64,000 nt of DNA from an uncultured Clostridia bacterium (GTDB lineage Bacteria > Bacillota > Clostridia > Christensenellales > UBA1242): contig CAKVMJ010000002.1 in the NCBI GenBank assembly GCA_934772445.1, positions 1 through 64,000 on the forward strand, given 5' to 3'. The stretch's first letter is position 1. Each line of letters begins with the position of its first letter. The notes beneath the pieces were generated by a model, which had not been told where the DNA came from, did no database searches, and worked only from the letters and a program-made list of their open reading frames with translations. The position numbers and the translations under genes were made by a program. Positions 49,730 through 58,454 of this stretch are shown here, piece after piece.

Positions 49730-50683
49730 ATGCCATTAAAAGTATGTAGTTTATTCAGTGGAATTGGTGGAATAGATTTAGGTTTCAAGCAAGCAGGTTT
49801 TGAAATAGTTTGGGCAAATGAAATAGATAAAGCAGCTTGTGAAACATACAAATCAAATTTTGGTGATGAACATTTAGTAAATTGCGATATTAGAAAAGTT
49901 GACACAAAGAATATTCCTGACTTTGATGTTTTAGTTGCAGTTTTTCCTTGTCAACCTTTTTCATTAGCAGGCGAACAAAAAGGATTTTGTGATGCAAGAG
50001 GACAATTGTTTTTTGAAATAAAAAGAATTATACATGCCAAGATGCCAAAAGTAATTTTTTTAGAGAATGTTGCAAATTTGATTGAACACGATAATGGTAA
50101 ATCTTTTGAACAAGTTTATTTATCTTTAATGGAAGAAGGTTATGCAGTTAGATATGCCACACAAAATCCAAAGACACATGCAAATATTCCTCAACAAAGA
50201 GATAGAGTTTTTATAGTTGCCTTTTTAGATATAGAACAATGTAATAATTTTCAATATCCCGAGGAAACACTATTAACAACGAAGCTTTCCGATATAGTGA
50301 ATATTTATGAAAAGCATGATGATTGCTACTATTATACAAATGATAATAGGTATTATATAGATATGAAAAAATATATAATTCATAGTGATTTATTTTATAG
50401 AATTTTTGATTTTGGCTTAAAGACAAATGGTTTTACCATTTGCCCAACATTGACAGCTACTATGGGAACAATGAAGGACAGAATACCTATTATTAAAGAT
50501 TTTTATGGAATAAGAAAGCTTACACCGTATGAATGTTTAGCCTTGCAAGGTTATCCCAAGGATTTTATTTTTCCTAAAGGAATAACGCTATCTCAAGCTT
50601 ACAAACAAATAGGAAATTCTGTTTGCATTCCTATTATTAAAAATATTGCAGTAAATATTTATAATATTCTTAATAAAAAATAG
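49730..50683 (+). CDS. DNA (cytosine-5) methyltransferase 1
   Basis: 317 aa. Motif I FSGIGGIDLGF, motif IV with the catalytic cysteine PCQPFS, motif VI LENV, motif VIII QQRDRV and motif X GNSVCIPII are complete, so it should be active. The target-recognition segment lies between VIII and IX (about residues 175-270) and is short, as in compact Dcm/HhaI-type enzymes. AAAGGAAAAGTT precedes the ATG. It is separated from the other two methyltransferases by a controller gene and is only distantly like them; it may protect the same sequence, another one, or be a solitary enzyme. Confidence 0.92.
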   Translation: MPLKVCSLFSGIGGIDLGFKQAGFEIVWANEIDKAACETYKSNFGDEHLVNCDIRKVDTKNIPDFDVLVAVFPCQPFSLAGEQKGFCDARGQLFFEIKRIIHAKMPKVIFLENVANLIEHDNGKSFEQVYLSLMEEGYAVRYATQNPKTHANIPQQRDRVFIVAFLDIEQCNNFQYPEETLLTTKLSDIVNIYEKHDDCYYYTNDNRYYIDMKKYIIHSDLFYRIFDFGLKTNGFTICPTLTATMGTMKDRIPIIKDFYGIRKLTPYECLALQGYPKDFIFPKGITLSQAYKQIGNSVCIPIIKNIAVNIYNILNKK

Positions 50684-50702
50684 GTGCGTTTTAGTTTGAT
50701 AT

Positions 50703-50738
50703 ATGTTATAATATTAATGTTATAGCAAATATGTTATA
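50703..50738 (+). repeat. Three iterons ATGTTATA with a 14-bp period
   Basis: ATGTTATA occurs at 50703-50710, 50717-50724 and 50731-50738, each 14 bases apart, directly before the Xre controller and overlapping a TATAAT. Direct repeats here are a likely operator, like the C-boxes that control restriction systems. Confidence 0.75.
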
Positions 50739-50750
50739 TAAGAGGTATAT

Positions 50751-50951
50751 ATGGAATTTAACAATAAGTTAAAAAAAGTACGAACATTGTTGAATATAAG
50801 TCAAGAAACGATGGCGAGAGAGTTAAATGTATCATTTGCAACAATCAATAGGTTAGAAAAGGGCAAAACATTGCCAAGTTATAAGACATTAAAAAAATTT
50901 GAAATTTTATGCCAAAATTATAATATTATATTGGGGGATAAAAATGTTTAA
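50751..50951 (+). CDS. Xre-family controller protein
   Basis: 66 aa, a single helix-turn-helix domain (VRTLLNISQETMARELNVSF then ATINRLEKGKTLPSY). Size and position match the C proteins of restriction-modification systems, which delay nuclease expression until methylation is established. AAGAGGTATAT precedes the ATG. Its last bases overlap the start of methyltransferase 2, so it heads the operon. The three iterons just upstream are the likely binding sites. Confidence 0.85.
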   Translation: MEFNNKLKKVRTLLNISQETMARELNVSFATINRLEKGKTLPSYKTLKKFEILCQNYNIILGDKNV

Positions 50952-52011
50952 AGGATTATCATTATTTGCAAGTGCAGGAATTGCGGAAATGAATTTATCA
51001 AAATGTAATATTGATATAAAAATTGCAAATGAACTTATCCCAATTAGATGTAAAGTACATGAATATTGGAATCCCAAAACAAAAGTTATTTGTGGAGATA
51101 TTACAAAAGATGAATTAAAACAAAATATAATTAATGAATCTATAAAAGAAAATATAGATTTCATTTTAGCAACTCCACCATGTCAAGGGGTATCTTTGAT
51201 TGGCAAAAACAAAAGTAACGATGATATGTTAAGAGATGAAAGAAATTTCCTAATTTTCCACGCATTTGATATTGTTGATGCAATAAAACCAAAAGTTATT
51301 GTAATTGAAAATGTTGCAAGATTTTTAGGTATGAAATTTCCTTATAATGGAAATATGTACAATATCGAAAGTATATTAAAAGATAAATATGGCTCTCAAT
51401 ATTCTATTTGTGTATCGGTGTATAATGCGGCCGATTATGGCATTCCTCAAAATAGACTTAGAACAATAATGGTTTTATGTCAAAAAGGATATTCTTTCGT
51501 AATGCCTAAAAAATTAAAGCCAATAACGGTTAGAGATGCTATTGGATATTTGCCATCTATTGAAGCCGGAGAAAAAACTAACATAAAAAATCATAATGCG
51601 AGAAAACATTCTCAAAATCATATTTTGTGGATGAAACATACCCCAACAGGTAAATCGGCAACTGAAAATGAAAAATACTATCCACAACATGAAGATGGCA
51701 CACCATTAAAATGTTATTCAGCATCATATAAAAGAATAGAATGGGATAAACCTGCTCCAACGATTACAATGCGTAATGATGCCATTTCTTCACAAAGTAA
51801 TGTTCATCCAGGCAGATTATTAGCTGATGGAACATATAGTGATGCGAGAGTTTTAACTCTTAGAGAATTATTTATTTTAAGTTCTATTAATCCTGATATT
51901 GATGTACCAAATTTTGCAACGGATATTCAAATTAGACAAATGATCGGAGAGGCTGTCCCACCTATGTTAATGGAACAGGTTTGTAAAAATATAAAAAAGG
52001 ATGAAAATTAA
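50944..52011 (+). CDS. DNA (cytosine-5) methyltransferase 2
   Basis: 355 aa. GLSLFASAGIAEMNL (motif I), TPPCQGVS (motif IV with catalytic Cys), VIVIENVARF (VI), PQNRLRTIM (VIII) and GEAVPPML (X) are intact. It is a paralogue of methyltransferase 3; they share the phrase VHPGRLLADGTYSDARVLTL. ATG 50944 is chosen from GGGGATAAAA upstream; the frame extends 45 bases earlier into the controller gene. It overlaps the controller by eight bases and methyltransferase 3 by one. Such tandem pairs usually methylate the two strands of an asymmetric site. Confidence 0.9.
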   Translation: MFKGLSLFASAGIAEMNLSKCNIDIKIANELIPIRCKVHEYWNPKTKVICGDITKDELKQNIINESIKENIDFILATPPCQGVSLIGKNKSNDDMLRDERNFLIFHAFDIVDAIKPKVIVIENVARFLGMKFPYNGNMYNIESILKDKYGSQYSICVSVYNAADYGIPQNRLRTIMVLCQKGYSFVMPKKLKPITVRDAIGYLPSIEAGEKTNIKNHNARKHSQNHILWMKHTPTGKSATENEKYYPQHEDGTPLKCYSASYKRIEWDKPAPTITMRNDAISSQSNVHPGRLLADGTYSDARVLTLRELFILSSINPDIDVPNFATDIQIRQMIGEAVPPMLMEQVCKNIKKDEN

Positions 52012-53057
52012 TGAAAGGATTATCATTATTTAGCAGTGCAGGTATTGCTGAAACATATTTTAAAGATTGTGGAATAGATATAGTTGTTTCAAATGAATTA
52101 ATAAGGAAAAGAAATGAATTACATTCTGCACTATATCCTAATTGTCAATCTATTTGTGGAGATATAACCAATAGCAATGTTTTTAACGAAATATTAAACA
52201 TAACCCAAAAAGAAAAATGTGAATTTTTACTAGCGACACCACCATGTCAAGGAATGAGTAGTTTAGGGAAAAAAGATTATGATAACGATAAAAGAAATTA
52301 CTTAATTTTTTATGTTTTTGACATGATTGATAAAAATGATTTTAATTATATTTTAATAGAAAATGTACCAAAATTTTTGAAAATGTATTTTCCCTATAAT
52401 AACAAATTAGTTCCTCTTCTTGATATTATTAATGATAAGTATGCTAATAAATATAATATAGATTCCTTTGTGTTAAATGCGAAAGACTATGGTGTGCCAC
52501 AAAGTCGTCCGAGGGGGTTTATTAGGTTGTGGAAAAAAGGTTTAATTTGGGGAAAACCACAAAAACAAAAGATTATTACACTAAGAGATTCTATAGGGAA
52601 TTTACCATCACTAGAATCTGATGAAGACAGTGGTATTAAATGGCATTTTGCAAAGCATCATAATGAACGAGAAATAATAGCAATGAAACATACAAAAGAA
52701 GGGTGTTCTGCAATGAAAAATGAAATTTTTTATCCTAAAAAATCAAATGGAGAAAAAATAAAAGGATTTCATAATACTTATAAAAGAATGAAATGGGATG
52801 AACCATGTCCAGCAAGAGCGATGAATAATGGTAATATTGGAGGTCATAATAATGTTCATCCAGGTAGACTTTTAGCGGATGGCACATATAGTGATGCACG
52901 AGTTTTAACATTAAGAGAATTGTTTATAGTAAGCTCATTACCTGCAGATTGGAATTTGCCAGATTGGTGTACCGATAATTTAATTAGAACAGTTATTGGG
53001 GAAGCCATTCCACCAATGCTTAGTAAATCAATAATTGACATGATAGGAAAAAATTAA
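52011..53057 (+). CDS. DNA (cytosine-5) methyltransferase 3
   Basis: 348 aa. GLSLFSSAGIAETYF (motif I), ATPPCQGMS (IV), ILIENVPKF (VI), VPQSRPRGFI (VIII) and GEAIPPML (X) are complete. It begins at the stop of methyltransferase 2 (TAATG). The two proteins differ mainly in the region between motifs VIII and IX, where target recognition lies, as expected if each reads a different strand of an asymmetric sequence. The endonuclease candidate follows after ten bases. Confidence 0.9.
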   Translation: MKGLSLFSSAGIAETYFKDCGIDIVVSNELIRKRNELHSALYPNCQSICGDITNSNVFNEILNITQKEKCEFLLATPPCQGMSSLGKKDYDNDKRNYLIFYVFDMIDKNDFNYILIENVPKFLKMYFPYNNKLVPLLDIINDKYANKYNIDSFVLNAKDYGVPQSRPRGFIRLWKKGLIWGKPQKQKIITLRDSIGNLPSLESDEDSGIKWHFAKHHNEREIIAMKHTKEGCSAMKNEIFYPKKSNGEKIKGFHNTYKRMKWDEPCPARAMNNGNIGGHNNVHPGRLLADGTYSDARVLTLRELFIVSSLPADWNLPDWCTDNLIRTVIGEAIPPMLSKSIIDMIGKN

Positions 53058-53067
53058 GGAGTTGTTT

Positions 53068-54558
53068 ATGATTAATTTAGAAAGGAAGAAAGACCATAAG
53101 TGGATTTTTCAAAAAAATATTAGCTCTTCAGAATTAATGAAAGCATATGTAGAAGCTTTAAGTGATATTGGGAACAATATTAATCTTGATAATGTTAAAC
53201 AAAAATTAAGAAATAAAAATTTATATAAAGGCAGGTCTACATCTGGAAATGTAAATACTATGGGAGTTAGATTTAGCCAAATGTGTTTCTATATGTTTGG
53301 GTATAAAATTGGTAAAAAGTTTATGCCTTCTCCTATGACTTTAAATATTCTAAATTCTGATAATAATAAAATTAATATAAAGTCAAATTCACTAATAAAT
53401 TTATTTAGTATGCAGTTTCCTCAACCTTATAGTAACACTCCTGCAACTTTCAATATTTATTGCGGAAGATTAATTGTTAAATTATTGTTAGATAAACGGA
53501 TTGATAATAAATTATATATCGATGAAATGATTTGGTTTCTTCCGTTTTTGGAAAAAATTAATGAAAATATTTATAATGAATTAATTGAAAGCATTTTAGA
53601 GTTTAGAAATTTGTCATATATGGAGAAATTGAATTTGTTTAAAAGTGTAAGAGACTATGATAATGTGTTTTCTAATGTTACACATGAAGTAAATTATTAC
53701 TTTTTAAGAATTTTTCAATCATTTGGAGTACTAGATATTAATAAAGATGAAAATCATAATGAGGGCCATTTATTTTCATTTAATCATGGTAGAGGTGTTA
53801 CCAAAAGAACTGATGCATATAAATCTGGAGCAAAAGTGTCTGGATATGTCACTCTCTCAAAAGAAGTTGTTTCAGATGCAACCAAATTAATTGATAAATT
53901 TTCAGCTTTTGATTATCCAACAACACAGGCATCTGAAGGAATTTTTTCATTAAGAGATTGGCTTACTGAATTGTATGAAGTTGAGCCACTAGAGTATCTT
54001 AATTGTATTTCAAATAAATTTACACAAGACAAAATAATTACAGATGTAATAACAAGAATGACTTATGTTTCAAAGTATGGTAGTAGTGATGGTAAAGAAT
54101 TTGAACAAGCACTAAAACCATTTATTGAATTGTTTAGGGAAACTGAAAATGTTGAAATTATTAGTGGTGCTGGAAATACTGATTTATTGTGTGCTATGAG
54201 AGATATAGATACTGATGTTGTATATAATATGAATGTTGATGCAAAGACTCGAAAGTCAGCACTAGAAGAAATTAATGCTCGAAGAATTAATAATCATTTA
54301 GAAAAACATGGTTCAAAGTTTTGTATTATCGTAGCGCCTAAGTTTGCAATGGGTGTTAAAAAGGATATCGAGGGACATAAAATAGTTGTTGTACGTGCTG
54401 AAGAATTAGGTGCATATTGTTATAGAGAATGCACATCTTCTCGCGATGGATATGCAGATTTTACATCTTTATTAAATATTATAAAAAGCAAGTACGGTTC
54501 TGATATTACTGAAGAACTTAGAGATTTAACTCAATATAGATATGGAATTGCTGTTTAA
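53068..54558 (+). CDS. Candidate type II (IIS-like) restriction endonuclease
   Basis: 496 aa with no family I can name. AAGGAG lies six bases before ATG 53068; a TTG at 53062 is less likely. The C-terminal third has a PD-(D/E)XK-like arrangement: GAGNTDLLCAM (Asp near residue 372), 18 residues on NVDAKTR with D-x-K (390-392), followed by a helix (SALEEINARRINNHLEKHG) and a strand FCIIVAPKF. It directly follows two cytosine methyltransferases in one operon, so it is most likely the cognate nuclease. The N-terminal part (GRSTSGNVNTMGVRFSQMCF) would recognise DNA. Confidence 0.7.
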   Translation: MINLERKKDHKWIFQKNISSSELMKAYVEALSDIGNNINLDNVKQKLRNKNLYKGRSTSGNVNTMGVRFSQMCFYMFGYKIGKKFMPSPMTLNILNSDNNKINIKSNSLINLFSMQFPQPYSNTPATFNIYCGRLIVKLLLDKRIDNKLYIDEMIWFLPFLEKINENIYNELIESILEFRNLSYMEKLNLFKSVRDYDNVFSNVTHEVNYYFLRIFQSFGVLDINKDENHNEGHLFSFNHGRGVTKRTDAYKSGAKVSGYVTLSKEVVSDATKLIDKFSAFDYPTTQASEGIFSLRDWLTELYEVEPLEYLNCISNKFTQDKIITDVITRMTYVSKYGSSDGKEFEQALKPFIELFRETENVEIISGAGNTDLLCAMRDIDTDVVYNMNVDAKTRKSALEEINARRINNHLEKHGSKFCIIVAPKFAMGVKKDIEGHKIVVVRAEELGAYCYRECTSSRDGYADFTSLLNIIKSKYGSDITEELRDLTQYRYGIAV

Positions 54559-54634
54559 TAATTTATATTCATAAAACATATTGAAACAGATATTAAAATT
54601 CTCAATAACTGGTAATATAAATAATGGGGAAAAT

Positions 54635-54876
54635 ATGGGAAAAAAGAAAATAAACGCAAAAAACACAAATTTATAAAAACATTGATACAGTCCAAATATT
54701 TTTATATTACTTTAGTAATTATAATAGGTCTTTTGCTCACTATGATATTTTCAAATATATATATAGATTGTGATATTGTATTTGCTATTGGTTCAGGTGT
54801 TTTTGGTTCAGCTTTTGTCACACTTTTAATTGAAATTTTAAATGATATTCGTGAAAATAAAAATATTAAAAGATAA
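54635..54876 (+). CDS. Small membrane protein requiring a -1 frameshift
   Basis: ATG 54635 follows GGGGAAAAT. In frame 0 it reads only 13 codons to TAA 54674-54676. At 54640-54646 is the heptamer A AAA AAG in the correct phase; a -1 slip there leads into the long frame, adding GKKENKRKKHKFIKT before two membrane helices (YITLVIIIGLLLTMIF; VFAIGSGVFGSAFVTLLIEI), about 80 aa in all, ending at 54876. The long frame alone has only TTG 54682 as a start with no binding site. Programmed frameshifting, a broken gene or a one-base error are all possible. Confidence 0.55.
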
Positions 54877-54961
54877 AAAAATTTACTTTATCGCATTAAA
54901 TTAATCATTATCATAAACATTCCGAATAATTATAATTACTTTATTCTTATTCATAATAAAA

Positions 54962-54999
54962 AATAACACGGACCTTGATTTCTCTTGGTTCGTGTTATT
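54962..54999. repeat. Hairpin D after the restriction island
   Basis: AATAACACGGACC (54962-54974) pairs with GGTTCGTGTTATT (54987-54999) with one G-T pair and a 12-base loop. No T run follows on either strand. It closes the restriction island at its right end; its arms do not match hairpins A-C. Confidence 0.65.
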
Positions 55000-55107
55000 C
55001 ATGAATAGTATAAACTATAATTATTGAATTAATTATTTTGCTAGTTTCAAAATTGCCAGCCCTTAGGCTTCTTTTTTGTACTTTTCAAGGCTTTTTTGTT
55101 AATTAAT

Positions 55108-55136
55108 TTGACTTAAATTTGTTAATTGTATATAAT
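55108..55136 (+). promoter_or_regulatory. ftsA promoter
   Basis: TTGACT (55108-55113), 17 bases and TATAAT (55131-55136), 42 bases before the ftsA ATG, which has AAAAAGGAGG upstream. Confidence 0.85.
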
Positions 55137-55177
55137 TTAAAAAAGAACTTTGATTAATGGAAAAAGGAGGCTAAGAT

Positions 55178-56290
55178 ATGAAAGATAAGAATGTTGTTAT
55201 TTTAGATATACAATCATCTAAGATTTGTGTTTTAGTGGGTTCTGAAGGCGTTAATCAAAATTTAAGAATAGTTAGTAGAAGTGTTTTAGATTATGCTGGT
55301 TTTATGCAAGGGAAATTCTTGTTAGAGGAAAAACTTGAAGATGAAATATCAGATATATTAAATTTAGCGCAGATAAATTATGATAGAAAAATTGAAAAAG
55401 TTTATGTTGGCGTACCAGCAGAGTTTTGTTTTAATGGCTTGAATGAGGCGGAATTACAATTTAAAATGCCTATGAAAATAAAGCAAAAACAATTGGATAT
55501 GATGTTTGAAAGAACAAATCCTTTAAATATCACTGGCAAAACATTGATAAATCGTTCGCCAATTCAATATTTAGTTGATGAGAGAGAAATTGAAAACCCA
55601 GTTGGAAGTATAGCAAGTAGAGTATGGTGTAGAATAAGTGAAGTGTTTGCATCAAATTATTTTTTAGATATTATCGGGGGTGCATTAGAAAAATGTAAGA
55701 TTAGATCCGTGGAATTTGTAAGTGCGGAGCTAGCTGAAGGCTTATATTTAATTGAGGAAAATATAAGAAAAGATGGTGCTATAATTGTTGATTGCGGATA
55801 TATTACCACGGCATTGTTATCGGTAAAAAATGAGGGTTTGCTGGATTTAAGGTGCTTTTCGATGGGTGGCGGATATATCACAAGTGATTTAGCGGAGATT
55901 TTAGAGCTTAGTTATGATGAAGCTGAAACGCTAAAAAGAAAACTTGTTTTAACAATTAAGCCAACAGAACTAGATTTTTACCAGTTGCCAATGGATAAAA
56001 CTATAGATGTAAAAACCGCAAATGATATTGCACTTGCCCGAATAGATGCGATAATTGATGGGATAAAGAAGTGTTTAGGTAAGTTTAGAATGGAAACAGA
56101 TACTATTTATCTAACAGGCGGTGGTATCGCAAAAATCAAAGGAATTAAATATTATTTAAGTAATAGATTGAATAAAAAAATAAAAATTGAGTTTCCAAAA
56201 CAGTGTAATTTAGATGGTTTTGAAGATTCAAGTTCGATGGCAATTTTGAAGATGGCTGTCGTTTTAGAAAAAAAATATCAAAATTCTTAG
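55178..56290 (+). CDS. ftsA: Cell division protein FtsA (lacking the membrane-targeting tail)
   Basis: Actin-like ATPase that links FtsZ to the membrane. VVILDIQSSKICVLV (phosphate 1), AIIVDCGYITTALLSV (phosphate 2), the 1C domain between them and LTGGGIAKIKGI (adenosine motif) are present. At 370 aa it is 50-70 shorter than usual; the chain stops soon after the 2A domain (MAVVLEKKYQNS) and has no amphipathic C-terminal helix, the normal membrane anchor. It is upstream of ftsZ as usual. It may dock by another partner or be a diverged paralogue. Confidence 0.88.
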   Translation: MKDKNVVILDIQSSKICVLVGSEGVNQNLRIVSRSVLDYAGFMQGKFLLEEKLEDEISDILNLAQINYDRKIEKVYVGVPAEFCFNGLNEAELQFKMPMKIKQKQLDMMFERTNPLNITGKTLINRSPIQYLVDEREIENPVGSIASRVWCRISEVFASNYFLDIIGGALEKCKIRSVEFVSAELAEGLYLIEENIRKDGAIIVDCGYITTALLSVKNEGLLDLRCFSMGGGYITSDLAEILELSYDEAETLKRKLVLTIKPTELDFYQLPMDKTIDVKTANDIALARIDAIIDGIKKCLGKFRMETDTIYLTGGGIAKIKGIKYYLSNRLNKKIKIEFPKQCNLDGFEDSSSMAILKMAVVLEKKYQNS

Positions 56291-56365
56291 CAAATAATTT
56301 GACTTTTGTTAAATGTTTCAATACTATATATATAGATAATTCCGTTATTTTTAGGAGAATGTGTT

Positions 56366-57517
56366 ATGGAAAATGAATATTATGGAAATCAAGAAGAAGT
56401 ATTTCGCCCAGTTTGTAATATCAAAGTTGTAGGTATTGGCGGTGGCGGAAACAATGCAGTTAATAGAATGGTGAACGCAGGAATTAAAAGTGCGGAGTTT
56501 GTTGCTGTAAACACAGATAAGCAAGCGCTTTTAATGAGTAAGGCTAAGCATAGAATACAAATCGGTGAAAAGCTTACTGGCGGTAAGGGTGCAGGTTCTG
56601 AGCCGGAAATCGGAATGAAGGCTGCTGAAGAAAGCAAAGATATATTGGTTTCAATGCTTGAAGGTACTGATCTTGTGTTTATAACTGCTGGTATGGGTGG
56701 CGGTACTGGTACTGGTGCTGCTCCAGTTATTGCAAAACTTGCAAAAGATATGGGAATTTTAACTATTGCAGTTGTAACAAAACCTTTCGGCTTTGAAGGT
56801 AGAAAGAGAATGGAAAATGCTGAGAGAGGTTTGAAACTTTTAAAAGATGCGGTTGATACTCTCGTTGTAGTTCAAAACGAAAAGTTGTTGAAAATTGTTC
56901 CAAAGGGTACTCCAATTGTTGAAGCTTTCAGAACAGCTGATGATGTGTTAAGACAAGGTATTCAAGGTATTTCAGATTTGATTGTTACTCCAAGCTTGAT
57001 AAACCTAGATTTTGCCGATGTTAAAACCACTATGAAAAATAAAGGCTATGCTCATATGGGATTAGGTAGAGGTAGAGGCGATAATAGAACAATCGAGGCT
57101 GTTAGACAAGCCGTTTCAAGTCCGCTTTTGGAAACAACTATTGAGGGTGCAACTGGTATCATCTTGAATATTAAGGGTGGTATGGATTTAACATTAGATG
57201 AAGTTTATGAAGCTGCAGATTTAGTTAAAGAAGTTGTTGACCCAACTTGTAATATCATCTTTGGTAGTGGAATTGATGAAAATATGAGTGACGAAGTTGA
57301 AATTACAGTTATTGCAACTGGATTTAATAACGCTTACTCTGATGAAGATAGACCTCAACCAAAAGAATTGATAAACCAAGAAGAAGAGGAGGAGGAAGCT
57401 CCTGAGGAAGAAACTGAGGAGAACACTCAAGAAGAGGAAGAATCTAGTATTGAAACATTAGATGATTCAGATATTCCTCCATTTATTAGAAATAGATTAA
57501 AAAATAAAAGAAGATAA
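56366..57517 (+). CDS. ftsZ: Cell division protein FtsZ
   Basis: Tubulin-like GTPase forming the division ring. [13 protein letters not shown] at the N-terminus, the GTP signature [13 protein letters not shown] (about residues 111-123) and the T7 loop NLDFADVKT are intact. A Glu-rich linker follows, then the C-terminal conserved peptide [15 protein letters not shown], which binds FtsA and other partners. 383 aa is normal. AGGAGAATGTGTT precedes the ATG. A terminator follows, separating it from spoIIGA. Confidence 0.97.
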   Translation: MENEYYGNQEEVFRPVCNIKVVGIGGGGNNAVNRMVNAGIKSAEFVAVNTDKQALLMSKAKHRIQIGEKLTGGKGAGSEPEIGMKAAEESKDILVSMLEGTDLVFITAGMGGGTGTGAAPVIAKLAKDMGILTIAVVTKPFGFEGRKRMENAERGLKLLKDAVDTLVVVQNEKLLKIVPKGTPIVEAFRTADDVLRQGIQGISDLIVTPSLINLDFADVKTTMKNKGYAHMGLGRGRGDNRTIEAVRQAVSSPLLETTIEGATGIILNIKGGMDLTLDEVYEAADLVKEVVDPTCNIIFGSGIDENMSDEVEITVIATGFNNAYSDEDRPQPKELINQEEEEEEAPEEETEENTQEEEESSIETLDDSDIPPFIRNRLKNKRR

Positions 57518-57543
57518 ATCTAAATTTGAATAGATAAAATTAG

Positions 57544-57572
57544 AGCAAAACAGACAAAGTTTTGCTTTTTTC
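57544..57572 (+). terminator. Terminator of ftsZ
   Basis: AGCAAAAC and GTTTTGCT around seven bases, with a following T run. Confidence 0.9.
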
Positions 57573-57627
57573 TTTTAACTTAATTAGGTTTAAATATTAT
57601 AAAATCAAAATGTGAAAAAGGGAAAAT

Positions 57628-58443
57628 ATGGAAATTATAATAGAACAAGTGTTATTTGATAATTTTTTTATAGACCTTATCGTTTTGCTTTTAACAAATA
57701 AAATTTTAAAACTAAATGCAAAAAAATTAAATATATTTTTAGGTTCGGTTATTGGAACAATTGGTGCGGTAATTCTTCCATTGCTATATTTTAATAACAT
57801 TCTAATGTGGTTGTTTAAAATAAGTATTGGATTTTGTATGGTTGTAGTTCTTAAAAAGTTTCAATCATTCAGAGAAATTGTGGTTGCATTTTTAACTATC
57901 CTAACTTTAACATTTGTATTTGGTGGACTTTGCTTTGCGGTGTTGATAGCTATAAATAAGCGGACAGATATAAATTCTTTAGTGATAGGAAAATATAGCG
58001 TGCCAGTGGGAGTATGTATTTTAGTAGTGCTTATTTATTGGTGGCTGTTTGAAAAACTGTTGAATTATATCAAAAGCAAAAATATATTATCTAAATTCAC
58101 TTATGATATTCAAATCCAAGTTAAAGAACAAGTCTTTAGTTTTAAGGCCTATCTTGATAGTGGTAATAGACTAACAGATGAAGATGGTAAAGATGTTTCG
58201 TTAATTTCACTAAGTTGCTTTAATAAAATTAATAAAACTTTTAAAAACTTTAATAACATACATTTTATAAAAACCAGGTCTGCCGTTGGAGAAAATGCTG
58301 TTATGGTTTTTGAAGTGGATAAACTAATTATCAAAAAAGAAAACGAAAAGATTTTCAATAAAAATGCTCTTATTGGAGTATCGGAAAATGAGTTTAAAAA
58401 CTTTGATTGTTTGCTTAATTGCAACACTCTAAAATATATTTAG
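57628..58443 (+). CDS. spoIIGA: Sporulation sigma-E processing peptidase SpoIIGA
   Basis: 271 aa. The N-terminal half has about five membrane helices and the C-terminal half is a retropepsin-like aspartic protease domain with the catalytic motif LDSGNRL (Asp near residue 176). It cuts the pro-sequence from sigma-E in the mother cell after septation. It is slightly shorter than the B. subtilis protein. GAAAAAGGGAAAATATGG is a modest binding context. sigE follows after 11 bases, the conserved spoIIG operon order. Confidence 0.93.
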   Translation: MEIIIEQVLFDNFFIDLIVLLLTNKILKLNAKKLNIFLGSVIGTIGAVILPLLYFNNILMWLFKISIGFCMVVVLKKFQSFREIVVAFLTILTLTFVFGGLCFAVLIAINKRTDINSLVIGKYSVPVGVCILVVLIYWWLFEKLLNYIKSKNILSKFTYDIQIQVKEQVFSFKAYLDSGNRLTDEDGKDVSLISLSCFNKINKTFKNFNNIHFIKTRSAVGENAVMVFEVDKLIIKKENEKIFNKNALIGVSENEFKNFDCLLNCNTLKYI

Positions 58444-58454
58444 CGGAGGGATAT

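Noticed and set aside
50703..50738. Short direct repeats resembling a CRISPR array
   Set aside because: Unit is 8 bases with 6-base gaps and only three copies; no cas genes are present. It fits an operator.
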